From Breoghania corrubedonensis (GTDB taxonomy: Bacteria; Pseudomonadota; Alphaproteobacteria; Rhizobiales; Stappiaceae), in NCBI RefSeq assembly GCF_003053845.1, contig NZ_QAYG01000008.1, positions 1 through 64,000 of the forward strand: 64,000 nt of DNA. Direction: 5' to 3'. Of the stretch, positions 8,656-17,600 are shown one piece after another. Position numbers and translations under genes: made by a program. Below the pieces are notes generated by a model. It searched no databases. It was not told where the DNA came from and worked only from the letters and a program-made list of their open reading frames with translations. The stretch's first letter is position 1. Every line of letters begins with the position of its first letter.

Positions 8656-9866
8656 TGGATGCTCTCCATCGTATATTGAAACGCGCGATACAGCCCGCGC
8701 AGCTCGGCCAGCCCCTTCAGGCGCCCGATTGCCGGATAGCCCGGTTGGCCCGCGCGCCCGATATCATAGAGAATGTCCTGTCCGTGGTCGGGACGGAACG
8801 GGATGGACCAGTCGTCGCGGCCAATGGACTTGCGGCGCGCTTCTTCGACAAGGATTGCACGGACCATCGCCACCATGTCGGTGTGGCCGGAGAGATGCTC
8901 ATCCTCGTAGAAGGAATTCATCTCCGCATCGCCTTCGATGGAAACGTTGCGCAGGTGGAGGAAATGAACCCGGTCGGCCAGCGCCTGAAAAATCGCGACC
9001 GGATCGTTGTCCGGGCGTGCGCCGAGCGAGCCGGTGCACAGGGTGACACCGTTCGCGGGCAGATCCACCGCATCGAGGATTTTGCGGTAATGTGCCTGCG
9101 AGGACATGATCCGTGGCAAGCCCAGCAGTGGAAACGGCGGATCGTCGGGGTGGCAGCACAGCCGCATCCCGAGTTCTTCGGCAAGAGGGGCGACCTCGGC
9201 CAGGAAGTCGATCATGTGGCCTTGAAGCCGTTCTTCCGAGATGGAGGCGTATTCAGCGAGGTGGGCACGCACGTCGTGAAGGGTGAATTGCTCGGCCGCA
9301 CCTGGCAGGCCGAAAACAACGTTCGCTGAGAGTTGTCGTTTGCGCGCGTCGCTCATCGTTGCGAAGCGCTCGGCGGCGGCGACCGTCACGGCTTCGGAGA
9401 ACTGTTCGACCGCTCCGGGGCGTTGCAGGATATGAATGTCGAAGGCCGCGAAATCCGTCAGGTCGAACCGCATGCAGCGCGCGCCATTGGGGCGCTCCCA
9501 GGAAAGATCCGTGCGCGTCCAGTCCAGGACCGGCATGAAATTGTAACAAATGACATCGATCCCGGCATCGTGCAGGTGTCGCATCGACGTCTTCCAGTTC
9601 GCGATATGCGCCTTCCAGTCACCGCGTTGTTTCTTGATGTCTTCCGAAACGGGCAGCGATTCGACGACCTCCCAGCGCAGTGAAGATGGGCGGGCATCCG
9701 AGCGCGTCGTAATCTCCGCCTGACGTCTCGCTATATCCTGAGGTTCCCAGACCGCGCCCGTGGGCACGTGATGCAGCGCAGACACCACGCCCTCGACGCC
9801 CGCCTGCATCATGTCATCAATGCTCACGTGATCCTTCAGACCAAACCAACGCCAAGTCTGACGCAT
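8652..9866 (-). CDS. uxuA: D-mannonate dehydratase
   Basis: A 404-residue protein beginning MRQTWRWFGLKDHVSI, the UxuA signature start, with GVVSALHHVPTGAVW near 29, an LGMRLCCHPDDPP metal-site region, and LCTGSLGARPDND followed by FLHLRNV in the C-terminal half. UxuA converts D-mannonate to 2-keto-3-deoxygluconate. A longer frame exists upstream, but the ATG at 9864-9866 has an AAGGGAG ribosome site 6 nt away and matches the family N-terminus. It heads uxuA-uxuB-kdgK and diverges from the dehydrogenase at 10196. Confidence 0.92.
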   Translation of the reverse strand: MRQTWRWFGLKDHVSIDDMMQAGVEGVVSALHHVPTGAVWEPQDIARRQAEITTRSDARPSSLRWEVVESLPVSEDIKKQRGDWKAHIANWKTSMRHLHDAGIDVICYNFMPVLDWTRTDLSWERPNGARCMRFDLTDFAAFDIHILQRPGAVEQFSEAVTVAAAERFATMSDARKRQLSANVVFGLPGAAEQFTLHDVRAHLAEYASISEERLQGHMIDFLAEVAPLAEELGMRLCCHPDDPPFPLLGLPRIMSSQAHYRKILDAVDLPANGVTLCTGSLGARPDNDPVAIFQALADRVHFLHLRNVSIEGDAEMNSFYEDEHLSGHTDMVAMVRAILVEEARRKSIGRDDWSIPFRPDHGQDILYDIGRAGQPGYPAIGRLKGLAELRGLYRAFQYTMESIQ

Positions 9867-9943
9867 CCCGAATCTCCCTTGATCGCGTCGCTGACGCAAG
9901 CCGCACCTTCCGGTCATGTAGGGATAGCAGATGCAATTTATGT

Positions 9944-9955
9944 TGACTAGTATGG
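9944..9955. promoter_or_regulatory. Putative operator in the uxuA / dehydrogenase divergent region
   Basis: The minus-strand 12-mer CCATACTAGTCA here matches CCATACAAGTGA at 11296-11307 at 10 of 12 positions. Both lie in promoter regions of the hexonate genes. The GntR/FCD regulator at 16620 is the natural candidate binder, but the match is short and could be chance. Apart from this and the hexamer repeat, I see nothing else in the 329-bp gap. Confidence 0.3.
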
Positions 9956-10000
9956 AAGTCTGGCGCAGTGTGAGCGGAACGGAGGGCCGCATTGACTCCG

Positions 10001-10030
10001 CTGTGCCTGTGCCTGTGCCTGTGCCCGTGC
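10001..10030. repeat. Hexanucleotide tandem repeat (CTGTGC)
   Basis: Four perfect CTGTGC copies (10001-10024) are followed by CCGTGC (10025-10030) and a decayed copy. It lies between the divergent uxuA and dehydrogenase starts, about 165 bp upstream of the latter. A six-base unit would not shift a reading frame, so any effect of copy-number change would be on promoter spacing or leader length. Confidence 0.7.
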
Positions 10031-10195
10031 CGGTACAGGTGTTGGCGAAGCCGGATCTTGGCGGTACGCAGACACTTGCACGGGTACGCGCAATGGCGAT
10101 CCGTATCGTACGCAGGCGGGCGCACGCATCAAGCGCTCAGGAAGCCAATCCCGGACCGCACATGTGCGGGTTCGCTGGGGTGGGAGGAAACGACG

Positions 10196-11248
10196 ATGAC
10201 AATTCGCGTGGCGCGGCTCCACGGCCAAAACGATTTGCGTGTGGAGAGGCTCGATGAGCCTGAGCCGGGTGCCGGCGAGGTGATCGTGCAGATCGGCGCG
10301 GGCGGGATCTGCGGCTCCGACATCCACTACCACGCCGATGGCGGCATCGGGACTATCCGCGTGCGCGAACCGATCATTCTGGGTCACGAAGCGGCGGGTA
10401 CTGTGATCTTGCTCGGGGCGGAGGTCGAAGGGCTGGTGCCCGGCGACCGGGTGGCAATCAATCCGTCTCATCCGTGCGGGCAGTGCCGTTTCTGCCGTGC
10501 CGGTGCGCACCAGCATTGCCTGAACATGCGCTTCAAGGGTTCGGCGATGTTTCTTCCGCATGAGCAGGGGTTCTTCCGCGATCGATTGGCGATCGGGGCT
10601 GGCCAGTGCCATCGCGTCGCCGAGAATGTACCGATGTCCGAGGCGGCATTGGCCGAACCGCTCGCTGTTTGCTGCCGCGCAATGGCGCGGGCGAGGGATC
10701 TTGTCGGCAATCTTGCGGATAGACGGGTGTTGATCACGGGGGCGGGGCCGATCGGCGTACTCTGCATCGCGCTGGCCCGCCATTTCGGGGCTGCCGAAAT
10801 CGTGGTGACGGACCTGCAGGATGCGGTTCTTGCCGTGGCGTGCGAGGTCGGGGCAACACGGGTGGTCAATGTCGCGAGGGATCCTGCCGGGCTGTCGGAT
10901 TACGAAGCCGACAAGGGCCAGTTCGATCTGGCGTTTGAATGTTCGGCAGCCGCGACCGCCCTGCGTTCCGCAATTGCCTGCACGCGGCCCCTGGGCACCA
11001 TCGTGCAGGTTGGCGTGATGGGCGACGCTTCGGTGCCCTTCAACATGCTGGTCGCCAAGGAGCTGAACCTGATCGGGTCACACCGTTTCGACGCTGAGTT
11101 TGGGCAGGCGGTGGATCTGATAAATGCACGCGAGCTCAACCTGGCGCCGATCGTGACGCACAGCCTGCCAGTGGAAGAGGCGCAGAGCGCGATGGAACTG
11201 GCGCGTGATCGCAGTCGCGCGGTGAAGGTTCATCTGACCTTTGACTGA
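10196..11248 (+). CDS. idnD: Zinc-dependent MDR dehydrogenase, L-idonate / L-gulonate 5-dehydrogenase type
   Basis: A 350-residue medium-chain dehydrogenase. GGICGSDIHYH near residue 37 supplies the catalytic-zinc Cys, LGHEAAGTV near 66 the His-Glu, CGQCRFCRAGAHQHC near 93 the four structural-zinc cysteines, and GAGPIGVLCIALA near 174 the NAD-binding glycines. The motifs resemble IdnD. In this neighbourhood, oxidation of L-gulonate to D-fructuronate would feed UxuB-UxuA-KdgK directly, so L-gulonate 5-dehydrogenase is an equally good guess. The ATG at 10196 has a GGGAGGAA site; longer in-frame extensions run into the tandem repeat and were rejected. Confidence 0.8.
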   Translation: MTIRVARLHGQNDLRVERLDEPEPGAGEVIVQIGAGGICGSDIHYHADGGIGTIRVREPIILGHEAAGTVILLGAEVEGLVPGDRVAINPSHPCGQCRFCRAGAHQHCLNMRFKGSAMFLPHEQGFFRDRLAIGAGQCHRVAENVPMSEAALAEPLAVCCRAMARARDLVGNLADRRVLITGAGPIGVLCIALARHFGAAEIVVTDLQDAVLAVACEVGATRVVNVARDPAGLSDYEADKGQFDLAFECSAAATALRSAIACTRPLGTIVQVGVMGDASVPFNMLVAKELNLIGSHRFDAEFGQAVDLINARELNLAPIVTHSLPVEEAQSAMELARDRSRAVKVHLTFD

Positions 11249-11284
11249 TCGTGGTGCCAAAACCGGATCGCTTGATGGAGCAGA

Positions 11285-11307
11285 TTGACACTCTACCATA
11301 CAAGTGA
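11285..11307 (+). promoter_or_regulatory. Putative promoter/operator before the sugar ABC importer
   Basis: A perfect TTGACA (11285-11290) is followed within the expected spacer by CCATACAAGTGA (11296-11307), the near-copy of the site at 9944-9955. No convincing -10 hexamer follows at 16-18 bp. The layout would suit repression by a GntR-type protein (inference). Confidence 0.3.
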
Positions 11308-11417
11308 TCGGATCTCGATGTTCTGGGAGGGCCGGGAGGCGGAGTTCTTCCAGACATGGCGGGCCGAACGGCATTTGAAAAATCGTGTCCGCGGGTGCGG
11401 GCGAAAGGGAGGAATAG

Positions 11418-12497
11418 ATGCAGATTGGAAAGTCGATTCTGACAGGCGCACTCGCCCTGGCAGGGGGAGCCGTTCTGGCTGGACAGGTGTTTGCCGCGAA
11501 TGGTCTGGCGACGGGTGACACCAGCACCAAACGCATAGCGTTCAGCAACTCCTATGCCGGCAATTCGTTTCGGCAGATCATGATCAAGGATTTCGAACGC
11601 ATGGCCCAGAAGGCGGTGGATGAGGGCAAAATCGCCGGTTTCACCACCGTTTCGGCCAACAATAACGTGACCGAGCAGGCAGGACAGATCCAGAACCTCA
11701 TCCTGCAGGGCTACGATGCGATCATCGTTCTGGCGGGCTCCGATACTGCACTCAACGGGGCGATCAAGGAAGCCTGCGGTGCGGGGATCACGGTGGTGGC
11801 CTTTGCCAGCGGGGTAACCGAGCCTTGCGTGCATACGGTCGATTACAACCTCGACAGCTATGCCAAGGCGGAGCTGGACTTCGTGCAATCGAAGCTGGGG
11901 TATGGTCCGGCCAATATCCTCGAGATCCGGGGCATGGCGGGCGACGGCTTCGACAAGCGTCTTCATGAAGGCGTGGTCAAGGCGATGGCCGAGCATCCGA
12001 ATTACAAATCGGTGGGCGAGGTCTATGGCCAGTGGACCGGCACCGTGGCGCAAAAGGAAGTTGCCGGCATTCTGCCTTCGCTCAAGAAGGTTGACGCGGT
12101 GCTGACACAGGGCGGTGATGGCTATGGCGCGATGCAGGCCTTCAAGGCTGCCGGGCGCGACATTCCGATCATCATCATGGGTAACCGGCAGGACGAATTG
12201 CAGGCCTGGAAGGATCAGCACATCGCGACCGGTTACGAGACCTTCTCGCTTGGTGCGACGCCTAGCGTGTCGCAGGTCGCGTTCTGGACCGCGCAGCAAA
12301 TCCTGGCCGGCAAGAAGGTTCCCGATTTCGTCGAGGTGCCGCTGCTTGAAGTGCATCAGGCGGATCTCGATGCATGGCTCAAGGTGGTGCCGGAAGGTGG
12401 CGTTCTGGATGCCGACTACGATCAGAAGATCGTCGGGCAGATCATTGACGCCAATATCGCGGGTACGGAGTTGCCTAGCGTCGCGGCGCCGAACTGA
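11418..12497 (+). CDS. Periplasmic sugar-binding protein of an ABC importer (ribose/RbsB type)
   Basis: A 359-residue secreted protein. It has a signal peptide at residues 1-26 (MQIGKSIL, hydrophobic GALALAGGAVLAG, cleavage near VFA-A) and a type I periplasmic fold with IAFSNSYAGNSFRQ near 40, GYDAIIVLAGSDTALNGAI near 98 and ILEIRGMAGDG near 170. It begins with a strong AGGGAGGAA ribosome site and heads an importer operon. The surrounding hexonate genes suggest an acidic sugar ligand rather than ribose (inference). Confidence 0.88.
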   Translation: MQIGKSILTGALALAGGAVLAGQVFAANGLATGDTSTKRIAFSNSYAGNSFRQIMIKDFERMAQKAVDEGKIAGFTTVSANNNVTEQAGQIQNLILQGYDAIIVLAGSDTALNGAIKEACGAGITVVAFASGVTEPCVHTVDYNLDSYAKAELDFVQSKLGYGPANILEIRGMAGDGFDKRLHEGVVKAMAEHPNYKSVGEVYGQWTGTVAQKEVAGILPSLKKVDAVLTQGGDGYGAMQAFKAAGRDIPIIIMGNRQDELQAWKDQHIATGYETFSLGATPSVSQVAFWTAQQILAGKKVPDFVEVPLLEVHQADLDAWLKVVPEGGVLDADYDQKIVGQIIDANIAGTELPSVAAPN

Positions 12498-12527
12498 GCC
12501 GGGTCGGTCATGCAACAGGTGGCAAAC

Positions 12528-13979
12528 ATGCCCGTCGGGGAGATGGGGGCCAAGGCCCCTCTCTTTCTTGCCGGTCGGGGGTTGAGCAAGAGCTATGGGG
12601 CGGTGAAGGCCCTAAGCGATACTGACTTCCATCTGGCAACCGGCGAAGTTGTCGGGCTGATCGGCCACAACGGTGCAGGGAAATCCACCCTGATCAACGT
12701 CCTTGCAGGGGTTGTCGCGCGTAGCGGCGGGATTTTCGAGGTGCTTGGTCGGGATGCGGGCGACTGGAGTGCGAACCTTGCCCGCGAAAACGGGCTGCGT
12801 TGCGTGTTTCAGGAGCTCTCGCTCTGTCCGAACCTGTCCGCGACCGAAAACACGCGCCTCCTGCACCCGGCTCTCAAGGGGTTCGGTTGGAAGCAGCGGG
12901 CGCGCAAGACCATCCAGTCCGCTCTGGATACGGTGTTTCCCGACAGCGGCATCGACGTCGATCGACCGGTTGGCGAACTGTCGCTTGGCGAACGGCAGAT
13001 GATCGAGATCGCGCGCGGGTTCAGCGTGACCGACAGTCCGGTCCGCGCGATCATTCTGGATGAACCCACCTCGTCTTTGGGAGCAGAGGCGACACGCCAG
13101 TTTCTGGAACAAGTCAGCAGAGCTTCGGAAGACGGGATTTCGGTAATCCTCGTTACACATCGGCTTGGAGAGATTCTGGCGGTCGCGCATCGCGTCGTGA
13201 CGATGAAGGACGGACTGGTCATCTCGGACCAGTTCAATGATGGGCTGAGCCGGTCCGAACTGGTTGCCGTGATGGGGGATCTCGAGCCCGAGACCCGCGA
13301 GCGTCGCGACGCGGTCGTGCGTGATGTTCCGGTTTTCTCGCATTCCAGCGGGCTTGGCGATCACGATATCGAACTGCATCAGGGTGAGATCGTGGGGCTT
13401 GCCGGCCTGGACGGTCACGGTCAGCGCGAGCGGCTGCGCGCAGTGTTCGATGCGGCGCGCGTCAGTGGACTGCCTGTCGCTTTTGTAGCCGGAGACCGGG
13501 TGAGCGAAGGGCTCTTCCCGCTCTGGTCCATTCGCGACAACCTGACGATCCGCTCGCTCTCGGCCTTGTCTCGCGGTGGACTGGTTTCGAACGAGGCAGC
13601 CGATCGGCTCACGCAATCCTGGTTCGAGCGCCTGAAAGTGCGCGCACCGGGGATCGCAACGCCCCTGCTCAGCCTGTCGGGTGGCAATCAGCAAAAGGTT
13701 CTGTTCGCGCGGGCGCTTGCCTCGGATGCGCGCCTGATCGTTCTGGACGACCCGATGCGCGGCGTTGATGTGGGCACCAAACACGAAGTTTACGCTCTTA
13801 TCCGCAACGAGGCGGAAACCGGACGCAGTTTCCTTTGGTATTCCACCGAGACCGAGGAATTCGAAAATTGCGACCGGCTTCATGTTTTCCGAGAAGGCCG
13901 GTCCGAGACCATTCTGGACGGCGAGCGGATAGAGCCGAACGCAATCCTTGAAGCCTCCTTCGGAGGACTCTATGTCTGA
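12528..13979 (+). CDS. Sugar ABC importer ATPase with two nucleotide-binding domains
   Basis: A 483-residue RbsA/XylG-like duplicated ATPase. Domain 1 has a full Walker A (GHNGAGKST), an LSLGERQ signature and a Walker B (AIILDEPTSSL). Domain 2 has a degenerate Walker A (GLAGLDGHGQRER) but an intact LSGGNQQK signature and VLDDPMRG, the usual pattern in this subfamily. The ATG at 12528 has AGGTGG five bases upstream; an ATG at 12510 in the same frame is the alternative. It follows the binding-protein gene and overlaps the first permease. Confidence 0.88.
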   Translation: MPVGEMGAKAPLFLAGRGLSKSYGAVKALSDTDFHLATGEVVGLIGHNGAGKSTLINVLAGVVARSGGIFEVLGRDAGDWSANLARENGLRCVFQELSLCPNLSATENTRLLHPALKGFGWKQRARKTIQSALDTVFPDSGIDVDRPVGELSLGERQMIEIARGFSVTDSPVRAIILDEPTSSLGAEATRQFLEQVSRASEDGISVILVTHRLGEILAVAHRVVTMKDGLVISDQFNDGLSRSELVAVMGDLEPETRERRDAVVRDVPVFSHSSGLGDHDIELHQGEIVGLAGLDGHGQRERLRAVFDAARVSGLPVAFVAGDRVSEGLFPLWSIRDNLTIRSLSALSRGGLVSNEAADRLTQSWFERLKVRAPGIATPLLSLSGGNQQKVLFARALASDARLIVLDDPMRGVDVGTKHEVYALIRNEAETGRSFLWYSTETEEFENCDRLHVFREGRSETILDGERIEPNAILEASFGGLYV

Positions 13980-14916
13980 CAAACGCTTTCGTCTGTCGCA
14001 CGGGACACTGCAGCTTTTGTTGTCTGCGGGCGCGTTGCTCATCATGTTGGGCGCGATCTTCCATGTGCAGCCCAACGCGATGAGCTATTTCGGCTTCACG
14101 CTGCTTTTCAAACTCTCCATGCCTCTGGTTCTCGCCGCGCTGGCGCAGATGATGCTCATTCTGCTGGGCGATATCGACCTGTCGAACGGTGCTTTCGTCG
14201 GCATGGTCACCTGCATCACCGCGGTGTGGCTGGACCCTTCTCCCGGGGTGGCGGTCATTGCCTACCTGGCCGCCATCGCCGCATTCGTGGCGATGGGCTG
14301 GTTCACGCATGCACGCGAGTTGCCATCAATCATCGTGACGCTTGGTGCCTCGTTCATCTGGTTGGGGATCGCGATTACGGTGCTGCCGTCTCCCGGAGGT
14401 ACCGTGCCTGGCTGGCTGACCGGCTTCACCGGATGGCGCCCTCCGCTTCTGCCCATGCCGATCTGGGTCGCGTTGATCGCCGCCGCAGTGTCGCAATGGT
14501 TCTTGATGCATACAAGTTTCGGAACTCTGCTGCGTGCGACCGGCGGTAATGCCCGCGCCGTGCAGAAGGCGGGCTGGTCTCTGTCCAGGCTGCGGATCGC
14601 GATCTATGCGATGGCCGGGGGACTGATGGTGGCTTCAGGCGTTCTGCTGTCGGGGATCATTACCTCGGGCGATCCCAACGTGGCGCCGTCCTACACGTTG
14701 CTGACCATCGGCGCGGTAATCGTGGGAGGGGGCGCCTTCGTCGGCGGGCGGGTTTCGCCGATCGGAACGGTTCTGGGGGCCCTGACCCTGTCGCTCGCGG
14801 GGTCGTTTCTCAGTTTCATGCACGTGCCGGCCACGTGGCAGATCGGTGCTCAGGGCGCGATCCTGTTTCTGGTGCTGGCCGGACGTGTCATCGTTGATCG
14901 CAGGAAGCTGGCATGA
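13972..14916 (+). CDS. Sugar ABC importer permease 1 (RbsC family)
   Basis: A 314-residue membrane protein with about 8-10 hydrophobic segments. Family motifs include LIMLGAIFHVQPN at the start, MLILLGDIDLSNGAFVG near 65, and GTLLRATGGNARAV followed by LSRLRIAIYAMAG in the cytoplasmic coupling region near 190-215. The start overlaps the ATPase stop by 8 bp and has GGAGGA upstream. It probably forms a heterodimeric channel with the second permease. Confidence 0.88.
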   Translation: MSDKRFRLSHGTLQLLLSAGALLIMLGAIFHVQPNAMSYFGFTLLFKLSMPLVLAALAQMMLILLGDIDLSNGAFVGMVTCITAVWLDPSPGVAVIAYLAAIAAFVAMGWFTHARELPSIIVTLGASFIWLGIAITVLPSPGGTVPGWLTGFTGWRPPLLPMPIWVALIAAAVSQWFLMHTSFGTLLRATGGNARAVQKAGWSLSRLRIAIYAMAGGLMVASGVLLSGIITSGDPNVAPSYTLLTIGAVIVGGGAFVGGRVSPIGTVLGALTLSLAGSFLSFMHVPATWQIGAQGAILFLVLAGRVIVDRRKLA

Positions 14917-15851
14917 GCGCTCTTACCCGTCTTGCTCCGTGGACCTACGGGTTCATTGCCGCTGTTGCGATTCTCATTATCATGATGGTCGCCAGCGGCG
15001 TCGGCAGTCTTGGATCCGTGCTTTCGACGGCGCTGATCTTCGGGGCGATCTCTGTCGTGGTGGCGACCGGCCAGATGTTCGTGATCGCCACCGGGCCCGG
15101 CAATATCGATCTGTCGGTCCCCGCCGTCCTGACGCTTTCGGCCTATGCCGCGATGACGGCTGCCGCGGCGAGCGGCGGCTCCGCACTTGTCGGTTTGGTC
15201 GTGGCACTCGGGACAGGGATGATCGCGGGCACACTCAATTACGGCGCCATACTCGCGCTGCGTTTGCCTCCGATCATCGCGACGCTCGCCTGGAGTTTCG
15301 TATTCCAGAGCGTGGCGTTCAATTTCGGCGGGGAGGCGACCCTGAAGCCGCCAGCGGCACTGGCCGCCTTTACCTCTTTCCGCCTCGCAGGGGTTCAGAT
15401 CATGCCGATCTGTATCATGGGCCTGACGGCTGTTGCCGCGCTGACCCTGACGCGCGGTGTCTGGGGGCGGCGGGCCCTCGCAGTGGGCCAAAGCGAGGCT
15501 GCCGCACATTTCGCCGGTATTCGCGTCAAGCGGGTTCGTCTTGTCTCCTATGTCCTGTGCGGTGGTGCTGCCGGGCTGGCGGGCTATCTGCTGGCCGGGT
15601 TCACCGGCGGAGCCGCGCTCAACATGGGTGACACCTATCTGATGGAAGCAATCGCCATCGTCGCCCTTGGCGGAACGTCGATCGCCGGCGGGCAGGCGAA
15701 TGCTGTCGGGATCTGGGGGGCGGCGCTGTTCTTCAACCTGATGGGCACGATGCTCAACACGTTCCAGTTCCAGGCCGGTATGCGGTTCATCATCATGGGC
15801 GCCCTGATCATCGCGATCGTTGCGATCGTGCCAAAACCGAAGGTGAGGTGA
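14913..15851 (+). CDS. Sugar ABC importer permease 2 (RbsC family)
   Basis: A 312-residue paralogue of the preceding permease, sharing MFVIATGPGNIDLSVPA near 55 and RRALAVGQSEAAAHFAGIRV near 187, with about 8-10 membrane segments. ATGA overlap with permease 1 indicates translational coupling. Two different permeases with one dual ATPase and one binding protein make a complete importer. Confidence 0.88.
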   Translation: MSALTRLAPWTYGFIAAVAILIIMMVASGVGSLGSVLSTALIFGAISVVVATGQMFVIATGPGNIDLSVPAVLTLSAYAAMTAAAASGGSALVGLVVALGTGMIAGTLNYGAILALRLPPIIATLAWSFVFQSVAFNFGGEATLKPPAALAAFTSFRLAGVQIMPICIMGLTAVAALTLTRGVWGRRALAVGQSEAAAHFAGIRVKRVRLVSYVLCGGAAGLAGYLLAGFTGGAALNMGDTYLMEAIAIVALGGTSIAGGQANAVGIWGAALFFNLMGTMLNTFQFQAGMRFIIMGALIIAIVAIVPKPKVR

Positions 15852-15857
15852 GGCGAG

Positions 15858-16550
15858 ATGAGTGTGGAGACACTGATAGACCTGACGCATCCGATGGAAA
15901 ATGGCATGCCGGTCTGGCCGGGGCATCCCGTTTTTGAACAATGCAGCGTCGCGAGCTTCGAGGCGGGCGATATCGCCTGCAATCATTCGCTGTCGCTTTC
16001 CGAACATTCGGGTACGCATCTGGACGCGCCGGCCCATTTCGTGCCAGGCGGGCAGTCGATCGACGAGGTGCCGCTGTGGCGCTTTTTCGGATCGCTCGCG
16101 GTGATCCCGGCAACCGACTCCACCCCCGACAGCGTCTTGCCTGCAAGTCGGCTGGAAGCGTTCGAAGCCGCGCACGGTGTCCTGCCCGCAGGCGGCGCAG
16201 TGATGGTGCATTTCGGCTGGGATCGCTACTGGGCTCATCCTGAAGAGGGCGCGAAATTCCTGCGCGATTGGCCGGGCTTGTCGGCAGAGGCCGCGCAGCT
16301 GCTGAAGGCGCGCAACGTCAGCATCGTCGGTTGCGACTGCATGTCGATAGACCATTTTTCGAGTACGGAGTTTCCCGCGCATCGCATCCTGCTGGGGGCG
16401 GGCATCCTGATCGGCGAGAATTTCGCGCGGCTCGGGGAGCTGCCGCCGCTGTGTCGGCTGTCGGCCCTTCCCTTGCCGATCAAGGGCGGCTCGGGAGCAC
16501 CGCTGCGCGCGGTTGCGCATCTCGATGGCGCGTGTGAGGGAGCATCCTGA
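15858..16550 (+). CDS. Cyclase-family (KynB-like) metal-dependent hydrolase
   Basis: A 230-residue protein with the family hallmark SLSEHSGTHLDAPAHF (residues 47-62), whose His and Asp bind the metal, plus WPGHP near 19 and GCDCMSIDHFSSTEFPAH near 157. Relatives include kynurenine formamidase, isatin hydrolase and uncharacterised lactonases. Placed directly after the importer (7 bp) in a hexonate cluster, hydrolysis of an aldonolactone is a plausible job, but this is inference only. Confidence 0.75.
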   Translation: MSVETLIDLTHPMENGMPVWPGHPVFEQCSVASFEAGDIACNHSLSLSEHSGTHLDAPAHFVPGGQSIDEVPLWRFFGSLAVIPATDSTPDSVLPASRLEAFEAAHGVLPAGGAVMVHFGWDRYWAHPEEGAKFLRDWPGLSAEAAQLLKARNVSIVGCDCMSIDHFSSTEFPAHRILLGAGILIGENFARLGELPPLCRLSALPLPIKGGSGAPLRAVAHLDGACEGAS

Positions 16551-16619
16551 GGCGCGCTTTTGGTGGTTGCCGGCGCACCGCCGCGCTAGGGTGTGTTTGC
16601 GCGCATCAGGTAGGACGGA

Positions 16620-17312
16620 ATGTATCAAGATACGATCAGGACGGTAGAACTCGACCTCACCATGGCAGTGGGGCCGCAGATCACGGCTGCGCTTCGTCGT
16701 TTGATCGTGCACAATTCGATCCTGCCCGGCCAGCGCCTGTCGGAAGCCGAGATCAGTCAGCACTTCGGCGTCTCGCGTCAACCGGTGCGCGAAGCCTTCA
16801 TCAAGCTTGCAGAAGAGGGATTGCTCGAGATCCGTCCGCAGCGTGGCACCTTCGTGCAAAAGGTATCGCTGGAGGCGGTGCTGGACGCGCGTTTCGTGCG
16901 AGAGGCGGTGGAGGCGGATATCGCGAAACTCTGCGCCGCCGTACCCCGCCCGGGGTTGCTGCGCGAATTGCGCGATCAGCTCGATGCGCAGCGTGCCTCG
17001 CTTGCAAAGGGCGGAGACGCGTTTGTTCCGCTTGACGACCTGTTCCACCGGACCCTGGCCGAGGCGGCGGGCCACCCCAATGCCTGGATGGTGATAGAGG
17101 GCCTCAAGAGCCAGCTCGACAGGGTCCGCCACTTCGCGACCGCGCAGTTTCCGCTCGAGCATTTGGTCGAGCAGCACGCGGCCATCGTGGATGCGATCGA
17201 GATGCGCGATCCCGGGGCGGCCGAGGACGCGATGCGCTTCCACCTGAAACGGATCCTCTCGGATCTGCCCGCAATTCGCGAGAAGTTTGGCGATTATTTC
17301 GAACTGCGTTGA
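16620..17312 (+). CDS. GntR-family regulator with FCD effector domain
   Basis: A 230-residue protein: winged helix at residues 18-85 (LRRLIVHNSILPGQRLSEAE, then ISQHFGVSRQPVREAFIKL, EEGLLEIRPQRGTFV) and an all-helical FCD domain with the metal-binding residues in DDLFHRTLAEAAGH near 138, EQHAAIVDAIE near 185 and AMRFHL near 204. UxuR/ExuR belong to this group. It ends the hexonate gene set and is the best candidate to bind the paired sites near 9944 and 11296. The 288 bp to the next, convergent gene show only a weak short stem near 17538. Confidence 0.88.
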   Translation: MYQDTIRTVELDLTMAVGPQITAALRRLIVHNSILPGQRLSEAEISQHFGVSRQPVREAFIKLAEEGLLEIRPQRGTFVQKVSLEAVLDARFVREAVEADIAKLCAAVPRPGLLRELRDQLDAQRASLAKGGDAFVPLDDLFHRTLAEAAGHPNAWMVIEGLKSQLDRVRHFATAQFPLEHLVEQHAAIVDAIEMRDPGAAEDAMRFHLKRILSDLPAIREKFGDYFELR

Positions 17313-17600
17313 GCGTCCAGCGCCCGACGAGATGTCCCTGTGCCCAGTGCGGAGATCACAGGCGCGAGCCGCGTCTGCCTTGGCTCTTCACCGCGCGCGT
17401 GATGGATACCTTCGGCGTCAGAACGCTTGGATATGCTCAAGCGGTTGGCTCATGATGCGCGTTTTGCGGCGTCGCCCGCGTCCGCAAACTCGCATCCGCA
17501 CAACCGTTCCCCGTTCGCGAAGCGCTCTAATTCTCTCACCGTGGCTAAAAGCCATGTGGGCCTTCTGCAGCAAATGACGGGGTGCGGACGCAAAAATCCT

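Noticed and set aside
14850-17243. 797-codon minus-strand frame opposite the permease, cyclase and GntR genes
   Set aside because: Spans three good genes in antisense and is Arg/His/Gln-rich without domains.
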